Notes: a model not told the origin generated them from the letters alone. Numbered from the stretch's first letter, positions 16,368 to 25,231 are shown. The stretch: DNA of 64,000 nt from Bacteroidota bacterium (GCA_030147525.1 JASBVF010000058.1:124001-188000); one strand, 5' to 3'. A program made the numbers and translations.

Positions 16368-17347
16368 CCGCTTCCAGGGAAAATATCAACGTTCAGAAAC
16401 TCGTCGTCATCGTTGGACTTGTGTTGTTTGCCATCAAAATCGTGGCCTGGCACATCACCGGTTCCGTCGCCATCCTCACCGATGCGCTGGAGAGTACGGT
16501 CAACGTCGTGGCCAGTTTCATCGGCCTTTACAGCCTCAACCTTTCGGCCAAACCCCGGGACGTGGAGCACCCCTACGGCCACGGCAAGGTCGAATTCATC
16601 TCCGCCGGTATCGAAGGTACGCTGATCACGGTGGCCGGACTGGTCATCATTTATGAAGCCATCAACAACCTGCGCCATCCGCACGAGATCGGGCAACTGG
16701 ACTACGGGATTTTACTTGTGGCCGGGGCGGCGGCAGTCAATTTTGCCGTGGGCTATTTGGCGGTGAAACGGGGCCGTAAAAACAAATCCCTCGCCCTCAT
16801 CGCCAGCGGAAAACATTTGCAATCAGACACTTACACCACCATCGGTATCATCGCCGGTTTGATTTTATTGAAATTCACCGGCTGGCTGTGGGTGGACAGC
16901 GTGGTGGCGCTCATCTTCGCTTTCGTCATCATTTTTACCGGGTATAAAATTCTGCGCAGCTCCATCGCCGGCATCATGGACGAGGCGGACAAGGAGCTGA
17001 TCGGCGAGTTCGTCAACTACCTCAACGAGCACCGGCAGGTGAACTGGATTGACCTGCACAATCTGCGCATCATCAAATACGGTAGCGTGCTGCACCTCGA
17101 TTTTCACATGACGCTGCCCTGGTATTTCAACCTGCACGAAGCCCACCGGGAACTGGACCAACTCGAACGTTTGATCAAAGAAAAATTCGGGGACAGCGTG
17201 GAGATGTTCGTCCACACGGACGGGTGCCTGGATTTTTCGTGTAAAATTTGCCAGAAAACAGATTGCCATGTCCGGCAGGCCGATTTTGAAACCAAAATCG
17301 AGTGGACAGTGGAGAATATTTCATCGAATGAAAAGCACAGGGCCTGA
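16364..17347 (+). CDS. Cation diffusion facilitator family transporter
   Basis: A 327-residue divalent-metal/proton antiporter (CDF). Six helices are visible in the first 205 residues. The metal-site motifs are ILTDALESTVN in TM2 and SGKHLQSDTYTTIG (HxxxD) in TM5. A cytoplasmic C-terminal domain holds HLDFHMTLPW and a cysteine-rich tail (CLDFSCKICQKTDC) that could bind metal. The start appears to be TTG at 16364, overlapping the previous stop: no ATG lies in the first helix, and the N-terminus ASRENINVQKL matches where family members begin. This indicates coupling with the alkylation-repair gene. Substrate (Zn, Fe, Mn) cannot be told. Confidence 0.88.
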   Translation: MTASRENINVQKLVVIVGLVLFAIKIVAWHITGSVAILTDALESTVNVVASFIGLYSLNLSAKPRDVEHPYGHGKVEFISAGIEGTLITVAGLVIIYEAINNLRHPHEIGQLDYGILLVAGAAAVNFAVGYLAVKRGRKNKSLALIASGKHLQSDTYTTIGIIAGLILLKFTGWLWVDSVVALIFAFVIIFTGYKILRSSIAGIMDEADKELIGEFVNYLNEHRQVNWIDLHNLRIIKYGSVLHLDFHMTLPWYFNLHEAHRELDQLERLIKEKFGDSVEMFVHTDGCLDFSCKICQKTDCHVRQADFETKIEWTVENISSNEKHRA

Positions 17348-17355
17348 TCGTCTGC

Positions 17356-17865
17356 TCAGTTTTCCTTTTTATAAGTCAAAACCGCCTCCCTGTACGTCCC
17401 GTCCTTCTTTTTCATGGCCAGGTATTGGGTGCAGGTGTCGCCTTCCCGTACCATCGTCAGGCCGTTGAACCACGCAGTGTCAGGTTCCAGTTTTACCAAC
17501 GGAAACGTCACGTAATCGTCCTTCTCCTCCCAACCCGTCAGGTCGGGGTTGAAATGTTTCACCTTGTAAACCAGCGAATTACCTTCCGGGGCAATGAGGC
17601 AGATTTCATAAAAGTTGGGTTTGCCTTCTTTAATTGAACGGAACGTAGCGACCATCGCACCACCGAGCGGCGGGTTCCAGTTTTCTTCCAAAATGCCGCC
17701 GAAGCCTTCACCCAGCCAGCGGCCGGAAAGCCAGGCCAGGTCGTCGATAGAGGCGGCGGGCATGTTGGCGGGGTCGTCGAGGCGCAGGGTGTTTTCGGTG
17801 AGTTTGGATTGCGCCGTTGCGGCAGCACAAAAAGCAAGTAGCAGCAGGGTGATAGCTTTATTCAT
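17356..17865 (-). CDS. DUF6265 family secreted protein
   Basis: A 169-residue protein with a signal peptide (MNKAITLLLLAFCAAATAQ). The IDDLAWLSGRWLGEGFGGILEENWNPPLGGAM block is the signature of DUF6265, a lipocalin-like small beta-barrel. The C-terminus reads GTYREAVLTYKKEN. I use the ATG at 17863-17865; an ATG three codons upstream is possible, and the longer frame to 18114 has no signal-like start. It converges with the CDF gene, with only 8 bases between stops. It may bind a small molecule; no substrate is known. Confidence 0.75.
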   Translation of the reverse strand: MNKAITLLLLAFCAAATAQSKLTENTLRLDDPANMPAASIDDLAWLSGRWLGEGFGGILEENWNPPLGGAMVATFRSIKEGKPNFYEICLIAPEGNSLVYKVKHFNPDLTGWEEKDDYVTFPLVKLEPDTAWFNGLTMVREGDTCTQYLAMKKKDGTYREAVLTYKKEN

Positions 17866-18048
17866 GTTGAGCATTTTTAGGTAAAACAACTCAGATTCCA
17901 GTCCGCAATTTAAAAAACCGATCCGGTTCATACGCTCGTGTTTGCAAATCACCCCACAAATTCCACAGTTCATCTTTTTCCGCCTGACAGGCTGTAGATT
18001 TGTTCGGATACTTGCATCGTGTTTCACAATTCTTACAAACCAAGTGTT

Positions 18049-19389
18049 ATGCATCTTCACCCGACTGTTTTCTTTTTGGCCTGCTGGCTGTTCAGCCTGC
18101 CGGTGTTTTCTCAAAATTCGTTACTCGACGCCCACATCCGCCAGGCCCTCGACGCCAACCATGGCCTGAAAGAGCAGCAGTTTTTACTCGAAAAAAACTT
18201 GCTGGCGCTGGAAGAAGCCCGGCGGCTCTACCTGCCGGAAGTCGGCTTCGGCGTCTCGTACACGCTGGCGGCAGGCGGACGGAATATCCAGTTTCCCGTC
18301 GGCGATCTGCTGAACCCGGTGTATTCCACGCTGAACCAACTCACGCAAACGAACGCTTTTCCGCAAATAGAAAACGTGAATGAGCAGTTCCTGCCGAACA
18401 ACTTCTACGACGCCCGCTTCCGCATCACGCAGCCGCTGATCAACCGGGAGATTTATTACAACCGTAAGATCAAGGAGACCTCCGTTTCACTCAAACAGCT
18501 TGAAATTCAGGTGTTTAAACGGGAGCTGGTGAAAGACGTGCAGACGGCTTACTACCAGTATTTGCAGGCAGGCGAGGCGGTGCGCATTTATGAAAATGCT
18601 CTCGGCCTGCTCGCCGAAAGCCAGCGTACCAACGAGAGTTTGCTCCGCAATGATAAAATCATCCCCTCCGTGCTGTCGAGGGTAGAAAGTGAAATCACGA
18701 CCGTGAAAGCCCAGCAAAACCAGGCCCGCACCAACCAGCGCAATGCCGCCGCTTACTTCAATTTTTTATTAAACCGCCCGCTTGAAACGCCCATCGAAAC
18801 GGACTCCGTGTCACTGGACGAGGCGCTGGCGCTGGCTGCCACCACGTCGTCCGGCCAGCGGGAGGAACTCGACCAACTCGCCACTGCCCGTGAAATCAAC
18901 GCCCTGGTGGTGGAGATGGAAAACAGCTACAAGATCCCGAAAGTGGGGGCGCAGGTAGATGTCGGTTCTCAGAATTTTGATTTCAAATGGGGCGGCTACG
19001 TGCTCGGCGGACTGTCGGTGCAGGCGCCCGTCTGGGCGGCGGGCCGCAACAAGTTGCAGGTGCAGCAGGCCCAACTCGACGGCATGGCCCTGGGTGAAAA
19101 AACGCAGCAAGTGCAGCTACAAATCGAACTGCAAACCCTGACCTCCCGAAATGCCCTCCTCGCCGAAGTCGAGACCTGGCGGAGCTACCAGGCCCAACTT
19201 TCCAGCGCCCAGCGGGTCTATCGTGACACCGAACGCCGCTACCGGGAAGGCGTCGCCAACTACATCGAACTGCTCGACGCCCGCACGCAGGTGACCAACG
19301 TGGAATTACAGCAGAGCCTCGCCCGGTTCAATGTTTTGATCAAAAAAGCGGAGTTGGAGAGGGCGCTGGCGGTGTATCCTTTGCCGTGA
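18049..19389 (+). CDS. TolC family outer membrane efflux protein
   Basis: A 446-residue outer membrane channel. The signal peptide is MHLHPTVFFLACWLFSLPVFSQ. The rest shows the two-fold TolC pattern of long amphipathic helices (ALEEARRLYLPEVGFG, VKDVQTAYYQYLQAGEAVRIYENAL, then VYRDTERRYREGVANYIELLDARTQVTNVELQ) with short beta segments. The ATG at 18049 is preferred over a GTG 10 codons upstream because it starts the signal peptide. It is the first gene of a TolC/MFP/RND tripartite pump and is separated from the adaptor gene by a 160-base gap filled with an iterated inverted repeat. Confidence 0.88.
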   Translation: MHLHPTVFFLACWLFSLPVFSQNSLLDAHIRQALDANHGLKEQQFLLEKNLLALEEARRLYLPEVGFGVSYTLAAGGRNIQFPVGDLLNPVYSTLNQLTQTNAFPQIENVNEQFLPNNFYDARFRITQPLINREIYYNRKIKETSVSLKQLEIQVFKRELVKDVQTAYYQYLQAGEAVRIYENALGLLAESQRTNESLLRNDKIIPSVLSRVESEITTVKAQQNQARTNQRNAAAYFNFLLNRPLETPIETDSVSLDEALALAATTSSGQREELDQLATAREINALVVEMENSYKIPKVGAQVDVGSQNFDFKWGGYVLGGLSVQAPVWAAGRNKLQVQQAQLDGMALGEKTQQVQLQIELQTLTSRNALLAEVETWRSYQAQLSSAQRVYRDTERRYREGVANYIELLDARTQVTNVELQQSLARFNVLIKKAELERALAVYPLP

Positions 19390-19390
19390 C

Positions 19391-19512
19391 TCGCGAGGAG
19401 GATTGGATCACGGATTGGGCGGATCAGACGGATTAAAACGGATTTTTTACACTGAAGAAATCCGTTTTAATCCGCCCAATCCGTGTCATCCGTGATCCAA
19501 TCCTCCTCGCGA
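19391..19512. repeat. Word-iterated inverted repeat with word order swapped between arms
   Basis: The left arm at 19391-19447 and right arm at 19458-19512 share an identical 25-base outer end and an identical inner end (ATTAAAACGG). Between them the left arm has ATTGGGCGG then ATCAGACGG, and the right arm (other strand) has ATGACACGG then ATTGGGCGG. The same words occur in opposite order. The loop is 10 bases. It lies between the TolC and adaptor genes, 37 bases before the adaptor ATG. Confidence 0.88.
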
Positions 19513-19549
19513 TGGCTATCAAAGTTTCAAAACAACAACTCAAAATAAC

Positions 19550-20593
19550 ATGAAGAATATCGCATCCATTTCCCTCCTGACTTTGCTGTTTTTTGCCTGC
19601 GGCAAAGGAGGCCCCGAAGAATCAACCCAGCCCGTCAACGGCGAAAAACCCATCCCCGTGCGCACCGCCGCCGTCGGGCGGGAGGACGTGCAACTGACCA
19701 TCCGGGCCACCGGGCAGGTGTCCTCCGAAACCGAGGCGAAGCCATCTTTTAAAACCGGCGGCGTCATCAACCGCATCCTCGTCGAGGAGGGGGATTTGGT
19801 GAAAAAAGGCCAGTTGCTCGCCACGCTGGATTTGACCGAAATCAATGCCCAGGTGCAGCAAGCCAGCGAAGCCGTCGCCAAGTCAAAACGTGACTTGCAG
19901 CGGGTAAAAAACCTCCACGCCGACAGCGTCGCCACGCTTGAAAATGTGCAGGACGCCACCACCGGCCTCAATGTCGCCGAGGAGAATCTGCGCATGGCGA
20001 AGTTCAACCAGGGCTACTCCGAGATCCGCTCGCCCATCAACGGGAAGGTGATCAAAAAACTGGCAAACCAGGGCGAGATCGTCGGGCCGGGCATGCCTGC
20101 ATTTTACATCCTCGGCACCGGCACCGGCGACTGGGTGGTGAAGGCCGGCCTCGCCGACCGGGACTGGGCAAGGCTCAAAGTTGGCGACCGTGCCACCGTG
20201 CACTTCGACGCCTACCCCGGTAAGACGTTCGAGGCGAAAGTTTCACAACTCGCCGACACGGGCAACCCTGCCAGCGGCACATTCGATGTGGAGTTGAAAC
20301 TGACTACTCCCCCACCCCGTTTAGCTGCCGGGCTGATCGCTTCGGTGGAGATTTTCCCCAAAAATGAAGGCCTGCAAACTGTCATCCCGCTCGATGCGCT
20401 GATCGAAACGAACCGAAATGAGGCGACTGTTTTCACTATAAAAAATGGCGTGGCGCAGGCGGTGCCGGTGAAAATCGCCTTCCTGCACCAGGATAAAGTT
20501 GTCGTACAATCCGGTTTGGAAAATGTGGAGAAGGTCGTGACGGCTGGGGCGCCGTATTTGACGGCTGGGGCGAAGGTGGCGGAGGTGGAGTGA
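19550..20593 (+). CDS. RND efflux periplasmic adaptor (MFP) lipoprotein
   Basis: A 347-residue membrane fusion protein that bridges the inner-membrane RND pump and TolC. The lipobox is LLFFACGKG, Cys about residue 17. Next come a biotinyl-lipoyl half (GGVINRILVEEGDLVKKGQLLATLD), a helical hairpin (VQQASEAVAKSKRDLQRVKNLHAD), the second lipoyl half (EIRSPINGKVIKKLANQGEIVGPG) and beta-barrel/membrane-proximal domains ending in a duplicated Val/Ala-rich tail. It sits after TolC and before the RND gene, but the RND gene is separated by a 395-base interval holding an antisense small ORF. Confidence 0.9.
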   Translation: MKNIASISLLTLLFFACGKGGPEESTQPVNGEKPIPVRTAAVGREDVQLTIRATGQVSSETEAKPSFKTGGVINRILVEEGDLVKKGQLLATLDLTEINAQVQQASEAVAKSKRDLQRVKNLHADSVATLENVQDATTGLNVAEENLRMAKFNQGYSEIRSPINGKVIKKLANQGEIVGPGMPAFYILGTGTGDWVVKAGLADRDWARLKVGDRATVHFDAYPGKTFEAKVSQLADTGNPASGTFDVELKLTTPPPRLAAGLIASVEIFPKNEGLQTVIPLDALIETNRNEATVFTIKNGVAQAVPVKIAFLHQDKVVVQSGLENVEKVVTAGAPYLTAGAKVAEVE

Positions 20594-20645
20594 GTAAATT
20601 GGTGAATTAGTAAATTGGTAAATTAGGCAGGCCTTTAGCCAATTT
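20594..20645. repeat. Left arm of an inverted repeat (AATTGGT word) bracketing a small gene
   Basis: Words AAATTGGT, GAATTAGT, AAATTGGT, AAATTAG follow directly after the adaptor stop. The matching right arm is at 20950-20985. A second copy of the word in inverse orientation (CCAATTTACTGG) lies at the inner edge near 20638-20650. Confidence 0.7.
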
Positions 20646-20663
20646 ACTGGTTGAAAATTCTGA

Positions 20664-20888
20664 CTACCACTTTCTCCTTGGTGTACGCAAATGCTCGTTG
20701 TACCATTCGTCGAGGGTTTCCTGTGTCCAGCCATGTTCTTTCCTTTGTTCGGTTAGCATTTTTTGCAGGCGTTCATACCTGAATTTGATAATCAGTTTCC
20801 GAAGTTCCCTCAATTCTTCGGGAGTCAAAGGCTCGGCGAGGAATTGGAGGATGGAACGTTGCTCTTCATTTAACGATGAAAAATCCAT
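20664..20888 (-). CDS. Small antitoxin-like protein of unknown function
   Basis: A 74-residue all-helical protein on the strand opposite to the efflux operon. Its shape (SILQFLAEPLTPEELRELRKLIIKFRYERLQKMLTEQRKEHGW, then a C-terminal DEWYNEHLRTP) resembles the short proteins often found as partners of PIN-type toxins in Bacteroidota and cyanobacteria. The 66-residue protein at 24090 has a similar architecture. No toxin gene is adjacent. Inverted arms of an AATTGGT-word repeat (20594-20645 and 20950-20985) bracket it, so the whole cassette appears inserted between adaptor and pump genes. Function is inference. Confidence 0.6.
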   Translation of the reverse strand: MDFSSLNEEQRSILQFLAEPLTPEELRELRKLIIKFRYERLQKMLTEQRKEHGWTQETLDEWYNEHLRTPRRKW

Positions 20889-20949
20889 GATCTAATTTTT
20901 AAAAAAAACTGTCTGGACAGCAGGCAAGCGAGAGAACCGGCCAGGCAAC

Positions 20950-20985
20950 CCAATTAACCAATTTACCAGTTCACTAATTCACCAA
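20950..20985. repeat. Right arm of the inverted repeat bracketing the small gene
   Basis: Read on the minus strand, this arm gives TTTGGT, GAATTAGT, GAACTGGT, AAATTGGT. It aligns with the left arm at 20594-20645 with only two mismatches over a 27-base core. It ends four bases before the RND start codon at 20989. Confidence 0.72.
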
Positions 20986-20988
20986 AGA

Positions 20989-23900
20989 ATGAAAATCTCC
21001 GAATTCTCCGTCAAAAATTACCAGTTCACCATCGTCCTGTTTCTCATGGTGCTGATGTTAGGGCTGAGTTCCCTTTTCACCATGCCACGGGGTGAAGACC
21101 CGCCTTTCAACGCCCCGATCTTCGTCATCACAGCGGTGTACCCCGGTACCAGCCCCGCTGACATGGAGGAACTGCTCGCCGAACCCATCGAGCAGACGAT
21201 GTACGAACTGGAGGACATCAAAAAAATCTCCACCACGCTGGACGATGGGCTGATGGTCATGCAGATCGAGTTTTACTACACGGTGAACACGATGGAGCGG
21301 TACAATGACGTGAACCGGGAACTCAACCGCCTGCGTCCCGACCTGCCGGAAGACCTGCTCGTGCTCGACCTCATCCGGGCGCAGTCGAGCGACGTGGTTA
21401 TTTTTCAAACGGCGCTTGTGTCCAGCGGCGCCAGTTACGACGATCTGGAAAATGAGGCGGACAAGCTGAAAAACCGTTTGGAAAAAAACAGGGACCTCAA
21501 GCAGGTGACCATCCAGGCTTACCCGGAGCGGCAGATCGATATACAAATTGACCTGGAAAGAATGGCCCAAAACCGCCTCGGCCTCAACCAGGTACTCGGC
21601 CTCATCGACGCCAGCAACGTCAACATTCCCGGCGGTAGCATCGACCTGGGTTCCAAAAAATTTAATATCAAAACCACCAGCAGCTACGAGGACATCGAAG
21701 ACGTGCGCAACACCATCGTCCGCACGACGCCGGAGGGCCGCATTGTTTACCTGAAAGACATCGCCACCGTGCGTTTCGACGACGAGGACGAGACTTACCG
21801 GGCACGCTTCAACGGCGAGCGGGCCATCTGGGTGAACATCCGCCAGAAGGATAAGAAAAACATCGTGCAGGTCGCCGATCAGGTGTACCCCATCCTCGAA
21901 AGTTTCAAACAGGAACTGCCCGAAGGCATGCGCCTCGAAGTCGCTTTCGATCAGGCGAAGAGTGTGAAACGCCGCCTTTCCGGCCTTGGCCGGGACTTCC
22001 TCATCGCTATCGGACTGGTGTTGCTGACGCTGTTGCCGCTGGGGCCGAGGGCTTCACTCGTCGTGATGATCTCCATCCCGCTGTCGCTGTCTATCGGCGT
22101 GGCGATGCTGGATATGATCGGTTACACGCTCAACCAACTCAGCATCGTCGGGCTGGTGGTGTCGCTGGGTTTGCTGGTGGACGACAGCATTGTGATCGTT
22201 GAAAACATCGAGCGATTCATGCGCATGGGGTACAGCCGGATGGAAGCGGCCATTGCCGGTACGAAGCAAATCGGCATCGCCGTGATTGGCTGTACGGCGA
22301 CGCTGATCCTGGCTTTCCTGCCGCTGACGTTTTTGCCGGAAGGTTCCGGCGATTTCATCCGCAGTCTGCCGATGGCGGTGATTTTGACGGTGATTGCCTC
22401 GCTGTTCGTGGCGCTGACGATCATCCCGTTTTTATCGAGAATGATTTTGAAAAAACATGAGCAAACGGAGGGCAATTTCTTCCTGCGGGCTTTCAAAAAA
22501 TACCTGAACGAACCCTACCAGCATGTACTGAAATGGTCTTTCAAACACCCGGTGCTGACGCTGATCGGGGCGCTGCTGATTTTCGTGGGCAGCCTGGCAC
22601 TCATTCCGAAGATCGGTTTCAGCCTTTTTCCGCTGTCTGAAAAACCCATGTTCCTCGTGGACGTCGAGACGCCGCTCGGCTCCAACCTCGACCGGGTGGA
22701 TACCATCGTCGCATCGCTGGAAGGCCACCTGCTGAAAGACCCCACGGTCGTGAGCGTGAGCGCCAACATCGGGCGGGGAAACCCACGGGTGTATTACAAC
22801 GAATTCCAGCAGCAGGTGTCTTCGAACTACGCCCAGTTGCTCGTGCAGGTGAACCCGGAACTGAAGGTGCCGGAAATAACCGCCTTCGCCGATCAACTGC
22901 GGGAGGATTTCAGCAACTACCCCGGCGCAAAGATCACGGTGAAACAATTCCAGCAAGGCCCGCCGGTGGTGGCGCCGATCGAGTTCCGCATCGTGGGTGA
23001 AAATCTCGACACGCTGCGCCGCCTCTCGTTTGCGGTGGAGGATTTGATCAAAAACACCGAAGGCACGATGTATGTGAACAACGACCTGCAAACGCAGAAA
23101 ACCGACCTGGAAGTGGTGGTGAACAAGGACAAAGCCGGACTGCTCGGCATCCCGCTGGCGGAGGTGGCCCGCACGGTGCGCCTCGGCATCGCCGGGCTGG
23201 AAGTGGGCGAGTTCCGCAACGACGAGGGCGAGGAGTTTGCCATAAACGTGAGCATTTCAAAAAATGAAAAAGAGGCGCTCGAAACCTTCTCCAAAATCTA
23301 CATCACCTCGCTGAGCGGGGCGCTGGTGCCGCTCTCGCAGATCGCCCGCATCGAACTGACGACCTCGCCGCCGGTCATCCTGCACTTCAACAAGGAGCGC
23401 TACGCCAGCGTGAACGCCTTCGTGCGCACGGGCTACAACACCGCCGCCCTCACCGATCAGATCATCGAAAAACTGGAAGCTTACCCTTTCCCCGGCGGCT
23501 ACAGCTTCGTCGCTGCCGGCGAGCGGGAGACGCAACAGGAGAGCTTCGGCGGCATGGGCACGATCATCATCGTTTCGTCCTTCCTGCTGCTGGCGATTCT
23601 GGTACTGGAATTCCGCACGTTCAAGAGTACGCTGATCGTGCTGTCGGTGATCCCGCTGGGTATCATCGGCTCGCTGGTGACGCTGTTTTTGATCGGTGAA
23701 ACGCTGTCCTTCGTGGCGACGGTGGGCATGATCGCACTGGTGGGCATCGAGATCAAAAACTCCATCTTCCTGGTGGACTACACGAACCAACTCCGGGAGC
23801 AGGGCATGCCGCTCGACGAGGCCATCCTCGAAGGCGCCGAGACCCGCTTCCTGCCCATCTTCCTGACGACGCTGACGGCCATCGGCGGCCTGATCCCGCT

Positions 23901-24036
23901 GGTGCTGGAAGATTCGCCGCTGATCTCGCCGCTGGCCTGGGTAATCATCGGCGGGCTGATCAGTTCGCTGCTGCTGAGCCGGGTGGTGACGCCGGTGTTG
24001 TATCGGTTGTTGCCGCCGAGGGTGGAGGTGGGGTGA
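20989..24036 (+). CDS. RND family efflux pump inner membrane permease
   Basis: A 1015-residue AcrB/MdtB-type proton-driven transporter. It has the twofold arrangement of 12 helices with two large periplasmic loops. TM1 begins at residue 10 (YQFTIVLFLMVLMLGLSSLF). The relay motif GLVVSLGLLVDDSIVIVENIERF in TM4 carries the Asp pair used for proton coupling, and VATVGMIALVGIEIKNSIFLVDYTNQLREQG is the second-half counterpart. It is the pump of the TolC/MFP/RND set starting at 18049. The last 45 or so bases of this gene recur in degenerate form at 25192-25231. Confidence 0.93.
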   Translation: MKISEFSVKNYQFTIVLFLMVLMLGLSSLFTMPRGEDPPFNAPIFVITAVYPGTSPADMEELLAEPIEQTMYELEDIKKISTTLDDGLMVMQIEFYYTVNTMERYNDVNRELNRLRPDLPEDLLVLDLIRAQSSDVVIFQTALVSSGASYDDLENEADKLKNRLEKNRDLKQVTIQAYPERQIDIQIDLERMAQNRLGLNQVLGLIDASNVNIPGGSIDLGSKKFNIKTTSSYEDIEDVRNTIVRTTPEGRIVYLKDIATVRFDDEDETYRARFNGERAIWVNIRQKDKKNIVQVADQVYPILESFKQELPEGMRLEVAFDQAKSVKRRLSGLGRDFLIAIGLVLLTLLPLGPRASLVVMISIPLSLSIGVAMLDMIGYTLNQLSIVGLVVSLGLLVDDSIVIVENIERFMRMGYSRMEAAIAGTKQIGIAVIGCTATLILAFLPLTFLPEGSGDFIRSLPMAVILTVIASLFVALTIIPFLSRMILKKHEQTEGNFFLRAFKKYLNEPYQHVLKWSFKHPVLTLIGALLIFVGSLALIPKIGFSLFPLSEKPMFLVDVETPLGSNLDRVDTIVASLEGHLLKDPTVVSVSANIGRGNPRVYYNEFQQQVSSNYAQLLVQVNPELKVPEITAFADQLREDFSNYPGAKITVKQFQQGPPVVAPIEFRIVGENLDTLRRLSFAVEDLIKNTEGTMYVNNDLQTQKTDLEVVVNKDKAGLLGIPLAEVARTVRLGIAGLEVGEFRNDEGEEFAINVSISKNEKEALETFSKIYITSLSGALVPLSQIARIELTTSPPVILHFNKERYASVNAFVRTGYNTAALTDQIIEKLEAYPFPGGYSFVAAGERETQQESFGGMGTIIIVSSFLLLAILVLEFRTFKSTLIVLSVIPLGIIGSLVTLFLIGETLSFVATVGMIALVGIEIKNSIFLVDYTNQLREQGMPLDEAILEGAETRFLPIFLTTLTAIGGLIPLVLEDSPLISPLAWVIIGGLISSLLLSRVVTPVLYRLLPPRVEVG

Positions 24037-24089
24037 GGTATTTTGCCATTTGAAAGAATGCGACTATTTTAGCTAAAAATATCAGCGAC

Positions 24090-24290
24090 ATGAATACGCA
24101 GACCATACCGCAGCCATTTACCAATCTTCAATTGGAATTGCTGAAACTATACGCCCGCCGGGTACCGGAGCAAGACTTGCAGGAAATTAAAAAATTACTG
24201 GCGCAATACTTTATGGACAAAGCCTCCGACCTGGCAGATGAGATTTGGGATGAAAAAGGTTTGACGGAGGAAAAACTGCTGAAAAAATAA
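24090..24290 (+). CDS. Small helical protein (antitoxin-like family)
   Basis: A 66-residue protein: LQLELLKLYARRVPEQDLQEIKKLLAQYFMDKASDLADEIWDEKGLTEEKLLKK. The pattern of an LQLELLKLY helix, an acidic helix and the ending DEIWDEKG occurs in many short proteins of Bacteroidota and cyanobacteria that precede PIN toxins. Here no toxin follows: a REP element begins 12 bases after the stop and then the HEPN gene starts. It could be an orphan antitoxin; function not shown. It shares its general shape with the antisense protein at 20664. Confidence 0.62.
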   Translation: MNTQTIPQPFTNLQLELLKLYARRVPEQDLQEIKKLLAQYFMDKASDLADEIWDEKGLTEEKLLKK

Positions 24291-24301
24291 CCAGCACATT
24301 T

Positions 24302-24381
24302 AGGAAGTTCGCAAGGGGCAAGTGCCGCTGCGCTCAACACTTGCCGGAATAAAAAAAATGCAGTATGCTTGCAAGAACTGA
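24302..24381 (+). repeat. REP element R1 (core 24318-24344)
   Basis: An approximately 80-base unit with core arms GCAAGTG and CACTTGC around CCGCTGCGCTCAA. It is preceded by GGAAGTTCGCA and followed by CCGGAA and a conserved tail ending CTTGCAAGAACTGA. Same family as the hairpins around the RAYT gene. Confidence 0.85.
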
Positions 24382-24410
24382 GTAATATATAATTTACATG
24401 CAATTTGAAT

Positions 24411-25187
24411 ATGACAGACAATCTTCGAATATTTAGAGAATTTGACCAAATAGTAAGGGACCAATATAATACTATCCCGCTCCAAGATCTTGGTGACATT
24501 AACTTTGGAGAAGAAAATTCTGTGACTTTTTTTAGTAGAATAGTAAGATCAAAACAGAATATAAAACCATTTCCGTACTCGGACTTCAAAATTCATGACG
24601 AGTTGCTTTTTATTTCAAAAGACATCAAATATTACACAGCACTATTATTCTACTTCAAACCTTACATTACTGACTCGTCAATAGATGGCAAATACCACCA
24701 GACACTGGAGGACAGACGATACATGATGTTTGCAAGTATTTGCTTCCAATCTATTTACAATTTCTGGGATAGAATTGGTGACTTGTTAGATTTATTCTTT
24801 CATACTGGCCTGAATGACAAAATATATTTCTCTCGGGTACTAAATAATTTCCCAAAGAAGTACAAAGAATCAGTAAATTTCAAATGGCTTCAGACACACT
24901 ATGACCACGAAATCAAAAGCCTATTAGGACAAAGAGATGACATAGTACATTCCTATCAACTTGAATGTGAATATTATTGGAAAGTAATTGAAGCTAATAC
25001 GGATGTTACCAAAACACGAGAAATCCAAAAAGAAAAAGAATCATTTCCCAATAAATTCAAAAGACAAATTGACCTTATTTTAGAAGGTTTTGAAAAAGCT
25101 TTAAAACTCATTGAGGAATTACCTGATAAATCAGTTATTGCAAGTCTTGAACCACCTAACTCTGTTGGCCCACAGTCTTGCCAATAA
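24411..25187 (+). CDS. HEPN domain protein (Cthe_2314-like), AT-rich
   Basis: A 258-residue helical protein. I place the start at the ATG at 24411, two codons after a TTG. FYFKPYITDSSIDGKYHQTLEDRRYMMFASICFQSIYNFWDRIGDLLDLFF resembles the Cthe_2314-type HEPN fold, and QRDDIVHSYQ near residue 188 provides the R-x4-H motif that is the RNase active site of many HEPN toxins. Its codon use is strikingly AT-rich compared with the pump and PEP carboxylase genes around it, suggesting recent transfer. It lies between a REP element and a duplicated scrap of the RND gene end. No nucleotidyltransferase antitoxin partner is adjacent. A toxin or defence role is inference. Confidence 0.65.
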   Translation: MTDNLRIFREFDQIVRDQYNTIPLQDLGDINFGEENSVTFFSRIVRSKQNIKPFPYSDFKIHDELLFISKDIKYYTALLFYFKPYITDSSIDGKYHQTLEDRRYMMFASICFQSIYNFWDRIGDLLDLFFHTGLNDKIYFSRVLNNFPKKYKESVNFKWLQTHYDHEIKSLLGQRDDIVHSYQLECEYYWKVIEANTDVTKTREIQKEKESFPNKFKRQIDLILEGFEKALKLIEELPDKSVIASLEPPNSVGPQSCQ

Positions 25188-25191
25188 TCAT

Positions 25192-25231
25192 TGGTGTTGT
25201 ATCGGTTGTTGCTGACGAGAGTGGAGGTGAA
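25192..25231 (+). repeat. Degenerate copy of the 3' end of the RND pump gene
   Basis: Bases 25192-25211 are identical to 23994-24013 of the pump gene (ending TTGTATCGGTTGTTGC). The match continues with three mismatches to GTGGAGGTG. The repeat lies just after the HEPN stop, so the HEPN insert is bounded by direct copies of the pump gene tail. Confidence 0.75.
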
